Assembly: GCA_020633055.1 (NCBI GenBank)
Contig: JACKEJ010000011.1
Span: 310,001 to 374,000, forward strand
Direction of reading: 5' to 3'
Length of the DNA: 64,000 bases
DNA from: Sandaracinaceae bacterium
GTDB taxonomy: Bacteria; Myxococcota_A; Polyangia; Polyangiales; Houyiibacteriaceae
Within the stretch, counting starts at the first letter, position 1; the number at the start of each line of letters is the position of its first letter. Both the position numbers and the translations under genes were made by a program. The notes below the pieces were generated by a model that was not told the origin of the DNA, did not search any database, and saw only the letters and a list, made by a program, of their open reading frames with translations. Shown here piece by piece: positions 36,460 to 46,381 of the stretch.

Positions 36460-37805
36460 GACCCATCAGGACCCTCGGCCCCCTGCTCGGCGTGTTGCTC
36501 ACGCTCGGCTTCGTCGGTCGCGCAAGCGCGACGCCCGGTGACACGCTGGGCTTCGGGACGCGCAACATCAACCTCGCGGGCGCCGTCACCGCGGACGTCG
36601 AGGACGTGGGCGGCAACTACTACAACCCCGCAGGCATCGTCCGCGGGCCCGGGCTACGCCTGACGCTCAGCTACGTGTCCATGAACTCCGCGCTCGAGAT
36701 CAACGGACGAGACAGCAACGTCGAGCGCATGAGCGGCATCACCCTGGGCATCGTCGCGCCGCTGCGCATCGGCGACTTCCGCTTTGGCTTCGGTGTCGGC
36801 GTCCACCTGCCGGACCAGCGCCTGAGTCGTACGCGCTCCACCATCCAGTCCCGCCCGCGCTGGGAGCGCTACGACACGCGGCCCCACAAGGTCTATCTGT
36901 CCACCAACATCGCCTTCCGGCCCATCGACTGGCTCTTGATCGGCGCGGGCATCACCTTCCAGTCCCCATCGGACCTGCAGCTCGTGATCGACGGCAGCGC
37001 CGACCTGTTCCGCGTCTCGAGCACGCGCCTGCGGCACCAGTTCGAGGGTGACCTGACCAGCACGCGCTATCCGCAACTGGGCGCCCAGATCATCGCGTCG
37101 GACAGCCTCTCGTTCGGCATCTCGTGGCGCGGCGCGCTCACCCTGCGCAACAAGCTCTCGGCGACGGTGGACGGAGACGTCGTGGTGGGCACGGTGATGG
37201 CGCCGCTCGACTTCTCGCTGGTGAGCGACAGCGTGAGCACCTACATGCCCCAGCAGCTGACGCTGGGCGTGGCCGCGCGCCCCGTCGAGCGCCTGCGCGT
37301 GAGCATGGACCTCACCTGGATGGACTGGTCCAAGCACCCGAGCCTGATCCCGACCGAGGTCATCACGCTGGAGATCGATCTTTCGCAGCTCCCGGTGATG
37401 CTCGACATCCCCGAGGAGATCGGCGGTCGCTCGCCCATCCCGATGAACATGCACGACACCCTCGTCCCGCGCGTCGGCATCGAGTTCGACGCGTTCCGAA
37501 ACGACCGCATGCTGTTCCAGACCCGGCTCGGGTACGTGTACGAGGGCACGCCCTTCCCCCTCCAGCGCGGGGCCACCAACTTCGTGGACTCGGACCGCCA
37601 CACGATCTCGCTCGGGGCGGGACTGCGCCTGACCGATCTCGAGCCGACCATCCCGGGCTACCTACAGCTGGACGCGTATTTTCAGTACGCGTACCTTCCC
37701 ACGCGCTACCACCAGAAAGACAGCCTGGTGGACCCCGTCGGTGACTACCGCGCGGGTGGGCAGCAGTACGGCTTCGGGCTCAGCCTCGAGGTGGTGTTCG
37801 AATGA
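36453..37805 (+). CDS. FadL/OmpP1-family outer-membrane transport protein, second of a pair
   Basis: The 450-residue protein has a signal peptide (about 1-26, ending ASA) and the FadL N-terminal hatch with LGFGTRNINLAGAVTADVED and NYYNPAGIVRG. Barrel strands run to a C-terminal VVFE. It is similar in layout to its upstream neighbour but clearly diverged, as expected of an old duplication with separate substrates or a paired pore. Start ATG 36453 lies seven bases inside the previous gene, and the lipoprotein gene overlaps its stop by four bases. Confidence 0.92.
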   Translation: MVRPIRTLGPLLGVLLTLGFVGRASATPGDTLGFGTRNINLAGAVTADVEDVGGNYYNPAGIVRGPGLRLTLSYVSMNSALEINGRDSNVERMSGITLGIVAPLRIGDFRFGFGVGVHLPDQRLSRTRSTIQSRPRWERYDTRPHKVYLSTNIAFRPIDWLLIGAGITFQSPSDLQLVIDGSADLFRVSSTRLRHQFEGDLTSTRYPQLGAQIIASDSLSFGISWRGALTLRNKLSATVDGDVVVGTVMAPLDFSLVSDSVSTYMPQQLTLGVAARPVERLRVSMDLTWMDWSKHPSLIPTEVITLEIDLSQLPVMLDIPEEIGGRSPIPMNMHDTLVPRVGIEFDAFRNDRMLFQTRLGYVYEGTPFPLQRGATNFVDSDRHTISLGAGLRLTDLEPTIPGYLQLDAYFQYAYLPTRYHQKDSLVDPVGDYRAGGQQYGFGLSLEVVFE

Positions 37806-38929
37806 CCCAGCACACACCCTCTCCCAATCCTCCACGACGCGCTGCGCGCTTCCTCGGCGTGGTCCTCGCGCTGCTCGCGGGCTGTGCGGCCCTCGGCAAA
37901 GAGACACCATTCTCCGAGCCCGTCAGCACCAGCGGGGTCGGGCCGTTCCGACGCCTGAGCTCGGACGAGACCCGCTTCCGGGGCGCGGCCCTGAGCCTCG
38001 GCGAGGTCGGGCTCGACGGTGCCTCGTGGGCGGCCGGGTCGCTCTTCTACGCGGCGGGCGCCGTCATCAGCCCGCTCCCCACGCGGGACGTCGACCTGCC
38101 CGCGCGTGCGCTCGACCCTGGGCAGTTCGAGCCCATGCGCATTTTTCGGAGCAGCGTCGAAGAGCAATTCGGGTTCGACACCGGGAGCGTGGTGCTGGAC
38201 GCGAGCCAAGCGTGGGAGGGCGGGTTCGTGACCCAGCCGTTCGCGTTCGAGATGGAAGACGGCAGCATCCGCCTCTACTACGCCGGTGCTGGCGGCATCG
38301 GCCTGGCAACGGCCCCCAACGTCGGCGGGACATTCTCCCGCGCGGGAGACGGTCTGGTGCTGGCAAACGACCTAGGCGTTCAAGGTGGGGCGCTGCGGTC
38401 GCCGACGGTCACCGTGCTCGACGGAATCTACTACCTGTACGCAGACGACGGGACGGACATCTGGGTCGCGACGTCGGTGGACGGCCTCACCTTCACGCTG
38501 CTGGACACGGACGACGCGGCGGCGGGCACGAACCCCTTGCGCATCCCCGATCCGATCGACGACGACGACCCCCGCGAGCTGGCCCACGTCAGCCCGGCCG
38601 CGCTGGTGGCCACGTCCCCCACGGGGCGCACCACGCTGCGCCTCTACGTCGAGTGCCAGCAGGAGCCCGAGAACGGCAACGAGGACCAGCGCGTCGTGGC
38701 GGCCCTCGCGAGCCTGGACGGAGTTACCTTCGAACGCGCGCGCCTGCCCGCGCAGGAGGCCCGTGACGCTCCCGGGCAACCCGCGATCCGCCCGTTCCAC
38801 GAGGGCGTGAGCGAGGCGCTCATGTACGTGACCGTGGCCCGCGGCACGGACCCTCAGCTGCGCGCGCTGCAGGTCGCCGTCGACCCCGGTCGGGCCAGCT
38901 TCGTCCCCGAAGAGGAGGCCACCCCATGA
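37802..38929 (+). CDS. Lipoprotein with glycosidase-like beta-propeller repeats
   Basis: The 375-residue protein has a signal ending at a lipobox cysteine in LALLAGC (about residue 28). Residues 115-350 contain repeated segments such as DGSIRLYYAGAGGIGLATAP and DGIYYLYADDGTDIWVATS, the pattern of five-bladed propellers found in GH43/GH32-like proteins. I see no clear catalytic triad, so binding is as likely as catalysis. It is the third member of the FadL operon by four-base overlaps on both sides, so it probably sits at the outer membrane beside the two porins and may hand over or capture their substrate. Confidence 0.75.
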   Translation: MTQHTPSPNPPRRAARFLGVVLALLAGCAALGKETPFSEPVSTSGVGPFRRLSSDETRFRGAALSLGEVGLDGASWAAGSLFYAAGAVISPLPTRDVDLPARALDPGQFEPMRIFRSSVEEQFGFDTGSVVLDASQAWEGGFVTQPFAFEMEDGSIRLYYAGAGGIGLATAPNVGGTFSRAGDGLVLANDLGVQGGALRSPTVTVLDGIYYLYADDGTDIWVATSVDGLTFTLLDTDDAAAGTNPLRIPDPIDDDDPRELAHVSPAALVATSPTGRTTLRLYVECQQEPENGNEDQRVVAALASLDGVTFERARLPAQEARDAPGQPAIRPFHEGVSEALMYVTVARGTDPQLRALQVAVDPGRASFVPEEEATP

Positions 38930-39552
38930 ACTCCGAGGTTCAGCGCGAGGGCCACGACGAGGACCCCCAGGGGCTGCGCGAACGCAAGAAGGTGCAGACC
39001 CGCGAGGCGCTGGTCCACGCGGCGCGCGACCTCTTCCTGGAGCGCGGCTTCGACAGCGTGACGGTGGATGAGATCGCGCAGATGGCGAACGTCTCCCGAC
39101 GCACGTTCTTCCGCTACTTCGCGACCAAGGAGGCCGCCGCCTTTCCGAACCGCGACCGTTGGCTGGAGCAGTTCCATGCGCTCACGGCACAGCGCGCAGG
39201 GGAGCCCGCGTACCAGACGGTGCGCCGCGCGCTCCTGGGGATGGCGGGGGCGTTCATGGAGCACCGTGACGCGATGATCGCGCAGCACCGCATCGCCAAC
39301 GCCGCCACCTCGCTGATCGCGTACCAGCGCGACGTGGACCGAGTGTGGGCCGACGTGATCGCCGACGCGCTGCGGCACGAGCATGGGGGCCGCGAGTCAC
39401 GGCTCATCGCGGCCGCCATGATGGGCGTGATCCGCGCGACGCTCGACGAGTGGTTCGCGCAAGGAGCCCTAGGCGACCTCCTCGAGATGGGCACCGAGGC
39501 GCTCGAGCTGGTGGAGCGCGGCGTGCTGCACGGCACGCGAGCGGTCGGATAG
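38926..39552 (+). CDS. TetR-family transcriptional regulator of the FadL operon
   Basis: The 208-residue protein has the TetR helix-turn-helix at about residues 25-70 (EALVHAARDLFLERGFDSV, then VDEIAQMANVSRRTFFRYF) and a helical ligand-binding domain. It is the last gene of the FadL-FadL-lipoprotein operon, overlapping the lipoprotein stop by four bases, so it is likely an autoregulator that responds to the hydrophobic compound taken up. The palindrome near 35047-35082 is a candidate operator. Ligand and direct targets are not shown by sequence. Confidence 0.92.
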   Translation: MNSEVQREGHDEDPQGLRERKKVQTREALVHAARDLFLERGFDSVTVDEIAQMANVSRRTFFRYFATKEAAAFPNRDRWLEQFHALTAQRAGEPAYQTVRRALLGMAGAFMEHRDAMIAQHRIANAATSLIAYQRDVDRVWADVIADALRHEHGGRESRLIAAAMMGVIRATLDEWFAQGALGDLLEMGTEALELVERGVLHGTRAVG

Positions 39553-39649
39553 CCCCTCTGCGGCCGCGTCGGAAGCCCGCTTTCGGCTGGCGTCGGCGGG
39601 CCTCTGCGGGGCATGCTTCGGCCCTCCTTTGGCATTCAAGACAGCGACC

Positions 39650-41875
<2,226 letters not shown>

Positions 41876-41889
41876 GGCCGCAGCCGATC

Positions 41890-41937
41890 GCCGAAGAGCG
41901 CCCCAGCATCGCTGTCGGGCGCTCTTCTCGTCTCGGG
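41890..41937 (+). terminator. Terminator hairpin after icd, copy 1
   Basis: GAAGAGCGCCC (41893-41903) pairs perfectly with GGGCGCTCTTC (41917-41927), 11 base pairs with a 13-base loop, followed by a pyrimidine-rich TCGTCTC. It begins 15 bases after the icd stop. A near-identical second copy follows 71 bases downstream. Confidence 0.85.
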
Positions 41938-41960
41938 CCGGGTCTCCCGCCTCGCAGAAC

Positions 41961-42008
41961 GCCGAAGAGCGCCCCAGCATCGCTATCGGGCGCTCTTCTC
42001 GTCCCGGG
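41961..42008 (+). terminator. Terminator hairpin after icd, copy 2
   Basis: The 48-base unit repeats copy 1 with about two changes, one of them in the loop (CGCTGTCG becomes CGCTATCG). The stem GAAGAGCGCCC (41964-41974) and GGGCGCTCTTC (41988-41998) is unchanged. Because infA is convergent and ends at 42040, the pair could stop traffic from both sides. Confidence 0.82.
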
Positions 42009-42039
42009 GCCCCGGCATGCAGGGCCGCGTGTTGCGGGG

Positions 42040-42333
42040 CTACTTCGCGCGGAAGACGATCATGCCGTGCGTGAGATCGTACGGCGAGAGGGCCACCGTC
42101 ACGCGGTCCCCCAGGATGACGCGGATGCGGAACTTGCGCATCCGCCCGCAGAGCTGGGCGCGAACCTGCGCGCCCGCGTCGGTGGTGACCTCGAACTGCC
42201 CGCCCGCGAACACCTGGCTGATGGTGCCCTCGAGCTTGACGTGATCGTCCCGCTTCTCTTCTTCGGGCTCGCCGAAGGAGGGGCGGCCTCTGCCGCGCCG
42301 TCCACCACCTCGCCCGCTGTTCCTATTCGCCAA
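42040..42333 (-). CDS. infA: Translation initiation factor IF-1 with an Arg/Gly-rich N-terminal extension
   Basis: Residues about 32-97 are the IF-1 S1/OB domain (KLEGTISQVFAGGQFEVT, CGRMRKFRIRVILGDRVTV, LSPYDLTHGMIVFRAK), which binds the ribosomal A site during initiation. Usual IF-1 is about 72 residues. Here 25-30 residues with RGGGRRGRGRP-type sequence precede it, plus an acidic patch (EPEEEKRDD). The start is TTG 42333 with AAGGAG seven bases upstream, so the extension is probably translated. RG-rich segments often bind RNA. There is no ribosomal protein neighbourhood, so this may be a second infA paralogue. Confidence 0.92.
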   Translation of the reverse strand: MANRNSGRGGGRRGRGRPSFGEPEEEKRDDHVKLEGTISQVFAGGQFEVTTDAGAQVRAQLCGRMRKFRIRVILGDRVTVALSPYDLTHGMIVFRAK

Positions 42334-42598
42334 ATTCCTACTCCTTGGGTGCGCCGCCCTCGTGAAGACGCCCTCGCGAGAGAGCTGGCTGCACGAGCAG
42401 CTTCGAAGGTCCGTCGTGGATGGGCGTGCTCCGTTTCAGAGCATCCGCCGTCCACCTGGGACGTTCGGCACGCGCAGGGTAACACCACGGCCCTCGCTGG
42501 CAAGGCGACACGCGCGCGCGGCGCGAGCTGACACACGCGCCAGCGCGACGACACGGCGCACGTGGGTGGAGCCCCCCCGGAGACTCGCTCCGCCCCGG

Positions 42599-43666
42599 TC
42601 AACGACGGGCTTGCTGCTGCCGACGCTTCGCGACGGCGCCACGCACCTTCATGATCCCGTCGAAGACCTTCATGTAGGCGTTCGTGGCCGTCCCGGCGTC
42701 CTTGGGTTGGTAGCTGTCCACCACGTAGGGCACGTACATGCTGCGGCGCAGGCTGCGCGCGCCGTCGTAGGGTGAGCCCTTGACGCGATGCCACATGCGT
42801 CCGTCGTGCACCGTGAGGTCCCCCGGCCAGGTCTCGATCATGACCTCGCGCGGGTCGTCGTCGTTGCTCACGAAGTGCACCTTGTGGAAGACCGTGTCCA
42901 ACGCGCTCTGCGTGTGCGTCCGGGGGATCACGCGCAAGCCGCCGTCGGATGGACGGATGCGGTCGAAGTGCAGCCCCACGTTCAGCATGGGCCCCGGCAT
43001 CTCGCGGTTGTAGAACACGTCACGCAGCGCGTCGGTGTGCCACCCCAGATCGGGGCGCAGGCTTCCCGGTAGGTTGATGTAGCGGTTGAAGACAACGCCA
43101 TCCTTCTCGCGTGTGCCGATGCGTGCGTCCTCACCGATCAGTCGCCGGATGGGCTCGAAGCGCGCGTCGGTGACGAAGGCCTCCAGCCACTCGGAGTAGA
43201 ACGACGAGAAGCCCATGCGCTGCAGGAACGGCTTCCCGTCCGCGCCCGTGCCGAACCACACCGGCACCCCACAGACGGTCTCGATGCCCTCGCGCAGCAG
43301 CTTGGCCTCCACCTGATCCACCTCGTCGAGCACGCGCGCCACCTCCTCGGGCGTGGCCACGCGCGCAAACACGATGCAGCCGTTCAGCTGCAGGAACGCG
43401 TACTGGACCGGCGTGATGATGTCGCGCAGCTGAAACCGAGTGCCGAGCGGCAGCTCGCTCGCCAGCTTGCGCGCGTCCACGGGGGGGAGCGTCAGCAGGT
43501 CCGACTCATCGAGTGGGGGTGCCTCGTCCTCGAACACCTGGGGGCCCGGGAGGTGCTTGGACGACGAGCCCGCGATCGCGCTGGCCGCGGGGGGGTGTGG
43601 GTCGAGCGCGGAGAGGGATGGCGTGGTGGCCTGGGCCGTGGTGACTGGCGTGGCGGTGGTGGTCAT
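42599..43666 (-). CDS. Phytanoyl-CoA dioxygenase (PhyH) family protein
   Basis: The 355-residue protein belongs to the Fe(II)/2-oxoglutarate PhyH family. The iron ligands are HTD in GWHTDALRD and the distal His in MWHRVKG, with the 2-oxoglutarate-binding Arg nearby (RSLRRSMYV). NVGLHFDRI and GGLRVIPRTH are also typical. About 60 residues of Thr/Ala/Pro-rich sequence come first. It probably hydroxylates a lipid or natural-product substrate. It lies 56 bases downstream of the TetR gene on the same strand, so it is the likely target of that regulator. Substrate is unknown. Confidence 0.87.
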   Translation of the reverse strand: MTTTATPVTTAQATTPSLSALDPHPPAASAIAGSSSKHLPGPQVFEDEAPPLDESDLLTLPPVDARKLASELPLGTRFQLRDIITPVQYAFLQLNGCIVFARVATPEEVARVLDEVDQVEAKLLREGIETVCGVPVWFGTGADGKPFLQRMGFSSFYSEWLEAFVTDARFEPIRRLIGEDARIGTREKDGVVFNRYINLPGSLRPDLGWHTDALRDVFYNREMPGPMLNVGLHFDRIRPSDGGLRVIPRTHTQSALDTVFHKVHFVSNDDDPREVMIETWPGDLTVHDGRMWHRVKGSPYDGARSLRRSMYVPYVVDSYQPKDAGTATNAYMKVFDGIMKVRGAVAKRRQQQARR

Positions 43667-43722
43667 GGCGAGCCTCGGAGGGTTGGGAGACGGCGGTGAT
43701 GAGAGGTGAACGGGTGGGTCGC

Positions 43723-44346
43723 TCAAGGAGGGGGCAAGAGCGTGCTCAGCGCGAGGGCCACGAGGTGCTCGGCGACGGCCGCGCGTGCGGCCTCCGCGTC
43801 GTGCGCACCCGTGGACGCTGCGAGCTCGGCCTCGCCGCTGATGGCGTAGCGACCGACGAGGAACACGAGGCTCTGCAGCGGGAGCCGGAGCGCGGGAGCC
43901 GGGACGCCCCCGTAGCCAGACAACAGCGAGGAGGCGGCGTCCAGATAGGGAACCAGCAGCTGCTCGCGGTGGCCCGGATCGATCTCGCCAGACTCCAGCA
44001 CTCCGCGCAGCGCAAAGCGTGCGGCGTCCCGATGTTCGCACGCGAAGCGGAACGCCATCCGCACGGCCGCGTCGACCGCAGCGCGGGGGTCCTGCGCGCG
44101 CAGGAACAGGGGGGCCAGGTGGCCTCGCAGCTCGGCCAGCTCGGCCATGGTGGTGGCGCGACAGGTGTCGAACAGCTCGTCCTTGCTGCCGAAGTAGTGG
44201 TTGACCATCCCGAGGCTGACGCCCGCCTCACGGGCGATGTCGCGCACCGAGGTCTGTCCCCGGCCGACATCGGCGAAGAGACGCAGCGCGGCAGCCAGGA
44301 TGCGGGCCCTGGTGGCTTGGGCGTCGGCGTTGGCGGGTCGAGCCAT
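43723..44346 (-). CDS. TetR-family regulator of the PhyH/acyltransferase locus
   Basis: The 207-residue protein has a TetR helix-turn-helix (about residues 10-60; ILAAALRLFADVGRGQTSV, IAREAGVSLGMVNHYFGSKDEL) and a helical C-terminal domain. ATG 44346 matches the family N-terminus. It is divergent from the acyltransferase gene, and the 78-base spacer contains two palindromic half-site arrays that fit a TetR operator. It likely represses its own operon (with phyH) and the divergent gene until a ligand binds. The ligand is unknown but may be a fatty acyl compound. Confidence 0.92.
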   Translation of the reverse strand: MARPANADAQATRARILAAALRLFADVGRGQTSVRDIAREAGVSLGMVNHYFGSKDELFDTCRATTMAELAELRGHLAPLFLRAQDPRAAVDAAVRMAFRFACEHRDAARFALRGVLESGEIDPGHREQLLVPYLDAASSLLSGYGGVPAPALRLPLQSLVFLVGRYAISGEAELAASTGAHDAEAARAAVAEHLVALALSTLLPPP

Positions 44347-44358
44347 GCGGGTGAGAGT

Positions 44359-44403
44359 AATCGAACGTTCGTATGATAGCAAGAACTAATCATACGTACG
44401 ATT
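44359..44403. promoter_or_regulatory. Paired palindromic operator in the TetR/acyltransferase divergent promoter
   Basis: The left arm AATCGAACGTTCGTATGAT (44359-44377) and right arm ATCATACGTACGATT (44389-44403) are inverted copies of one motif, AATCG-ACG-TATGAT, separated by 11 bases. The left arm contains the perfect palindrome CGAACGTTCG. The region is AT-rich against a GC-rich background and lies between both start codons, the classic place for a TetR operator overlapping two promoters. Confidence 0.8.
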
Positions 44404-44424
44404 CATTTTCTCGGAAGTGGGTGA

Positions 44425-45468
44425 TTGACATCACAGACCAGCATGCGAGCGTTCGGCCAGATGCTCGACCTCGCCCGCTTGAAGCGAATTCGCCTCACTC
44501 CCGAGCCGCTCGGGCAGCGTCTGGTCGGCGGCGTCCTGCTCCACGCCAACTACAACGTCCCGCCCGGAAACGTGCGCATCGACGTCGAGGGGCTGGAGCG
44601 TATCCCCCAGGAGCCGGTCATCTTCGCGATGAACCACACCGACAAGTACAACTACTTCCCGTTCCAGTACTACCTGTGGAAGCGCACCGGACGCCTCACC
44701 GCGACCTGGGTCAAAGGCAAGTATTACGAGAGCCGCGCGGTAGGCTCGTTCATGGAGTGGACAAACCAGCTCCCGACGGTCTCTCGGGGCTACATCATCG
44801 CTCGAGACTTCCTGAGCACCGTCGGACGCAAGCCCACGGTGCCCGAGTATGACGCGCTGCGGCATTGGGTCGATGACGCGGCGGCCATCGATCGCCAGCC
44901 GGGCCCGACGCCTGCCGTCGAGGTCCCCTCCGAGCTGCTACGCCAGGCTCGCAGCGTACTCGGCTGCCCCTTCGAGCCGTCCCAGCACAGCTACGCGGAG
45001 GCCGTCAACGCCACGTACGCCGCGATGATGCGTGAGTTCATCGGGCTCCACGAGCAGGCCTTCGGCTGTGGCCTCGACCTCCTGATCTTCCCCCAAGGCA
45101 CCCGCTCGGTGGCGCTGACTCGCGGGCACGTCGGCTTGGCCCAAGTGGCCCTGCGCTACAAGAAGACCGTCGTGCCCATCGGGTGCAGCGGCAGCGACCT
45201 CCTCTACCCCGGGGAGAGCCCCTGGGCCAAGCCCGGACACGTTCGTTACCGCATCGGCGAGCCAATCGCCTACGGGGCCGTCCCCGACTGCACGATCGAC
45301 GTGCCCTACGAGCCGTTCACGCCAGCCGCAGAGCACGCCCACCGCGCCGTGTTCCAGCGCCACGTCGACTTCGTCATGGACCGCATCAACGACCTGCTCG
45401 AGCCGCGCTACCAATACGGCGGCGACCCCGAGGGCACCGTGGTCGCAGGCACGGAGCGCTTCCTCTGA
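44425..45468 (+). CDS. 1-acyl-glycerol-3-phosphate acyltransferase-like protein
   Basis: The 347-residue protein matches the LPLAT/PlsC superfamily. Motif I reads MNHTDKYN (NHxxxxD varied to NHTD), and the substrate-binding motif reads IFPQGTRS where FPEGTRS is usual. A following VVPIGCSG and downstream RIGEPIAYG complete the pattern. It should transfer an acyl group to a lysophospholipid or other lipid acceptor at the inner membrane. TTG 44425, with GGAAG eight to twelve bases upstream, is preferred to ATG 44443. It is controlled by the divergent TetR operator and its stop overlaps the start of the methyltransferase by four bases. Confidence 0.85.
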   Translation: MTSQTSMRAFGQMLDLARLKRIRLTPEPLGQRLVGGVLLHANYNVPPGNVRIDVEGLERIPQEPVIFAMNHTDKYNYFPFQYYLWKRTGRLTATWVKGKYYESRAVGSFMEWTNQLPTVSRGYIIARDFLSTVGRKPTVPEYDALRHWVDDAAAIDRQPGPTPAVEVPSELLRQARSVLGCPFEPSQHSYAEAVNATYAAMMREFIGLHEQAFGCGLDLLIFPQGTRSVALTRGHVGLAQVALRYKKTVVPIGCSGSDLLYPGESPWAKPGHVRYRIGEPIAYGAVPDCTIDVPYEPFTPAAEHAHRAVFQRHVDFVMDRINDLLEPRYQYGGDPEGTVVAGTERFL

Positions 45469-46271
45469 GCGCGCAGCAAGCCGAGCTGTACGCGCTCTTG
45501 CACCGCGGCACGGAGGGCGACGTGGACTTCTATCGGGGGGTCTGCGTGGGCGTCTCTTCCGTGCTGGAGCTGGGCGTGGGCTCGGGGCGCATCGCGGCGG
45601 CGCTCGCGCGTGACGGTGTGAGCGTCGTGGGCGTGGAGCGCGACGAGGACGTCGTCCGGCTGGGCCGACGGCTGCATCCGTCCCCGCGCATCGAGTGGAT
45701 CGTGGGGGACATGCGTGACGTCCAGCTGGGGCGGCGCTTCGAACGCATCCTGCTGCCGTACAACGGGCTCTTCACCCTCGCGACCGACGACGACGTGCAC
45801 GCGTGCTTCGAGAACGCCGCGCGGCACCTGACGGACGATGGGTACTTCGTGTTCGACTTCTGGGTGGCAGACCCGTTCCACGAGCACGGCGAGGCAGACC
45901 CGGACGGCGGCGACGACCTCGACGAACGAGATGGTGGCGGCGATGGCGATGGCGATGGCGATGGCGGTGATGAGCCGGTCGCCGAGATCCGCTACGAAGG
46001 ACGCGACTACGACGTCTACGAAGCTACCCGCTGGGACCGCGCAGCGCAGCGTGTGGACGCGACGTACCGCTTCGTTCCTCGTCGTGGAGGTGAGACGCTG
46101 CGCAGCGAGGTGATGAGCCGCTACGTACTGACGAAGCAGCTCGAGCCCCTGCTGCATGCTGCCGGGCTCGAGCCGCTGGTACGCCACGGCGACTTCGACC
46201 AGAGCGCGTGGGACGAGGACTGTGAGCGCATGATCGTGACGGCGCAGCTCCGTCGCCCCGATCGCGCGTGA
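45465..46271 (+). CDS. SAM-dependent methyltransferase, probable CTG start
   Basis: The 268-residue product shows Rossmann motif I VLELGVGSGRIAAALA, the acidic post-I region VVGVERDEDVVRLG, motif II DMRDVQLGRRFE and motif III YFVFDFWV. It likely methylates a small molecule or lipid. No ATG, GTG or TTG precedes motif I at a sensible distance; CTG 45465 overlaps the previous TGA, with GGAG at 45453-45456 eight bases before it. An Asp/Gly insert (about residues 145-168) encoded by GATGGC repeats interrupts the fold in a loop. Substrate is unknown. It is coupled to the acyltransferase. Confidence 0.8.
   Translation: MSAQQAELYALLHRGTEGDVDFYRGVCVGVSSVLELGVGSGRIAAALARDGVSVVGVERDEDVVRLGRRLHPSPRIEWIVGDMRDVQLGRRFERILLPYNGLFTLATDDDVHACFENAARHLTDDGYFVFDFWVADPFHEHGEADPDGGDDLDERDGGGDGDGDGDGGDEPVAEIRYEGRDYDVYEATRWDRAAQRVDATYRFVPRRGGETLRSEVMSRYVLTKQLEPLLHAAGLEPLVRHGDFDQSAWDEDCERMIVTAQLRRPDRA
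45942..45965 (+). repeat. Four perfect GATGGC hexamers inside the methyltransferase gene
   Basis: Units occupy 45942-45965, with related GATGGT and GGCGGT flanks extending to 45930-45972. They encode alternating Asp-Gly in a surface loop. Being six-base units, gains or losses stay in frame, so loop length could vary without breaking the enzyme. Confidence 0.85.
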
Positions 46272-46381
46272 GCCGACCAGACTTCGCAGGCGGCGCGAGC
46301 CGTGGCGGCGCCGTGAGGTCGAGAGCCCCGCGTGTCTCCGGCGACCCCAGCATGAAGTGATGCGCCAACGCGCAGACGCTG

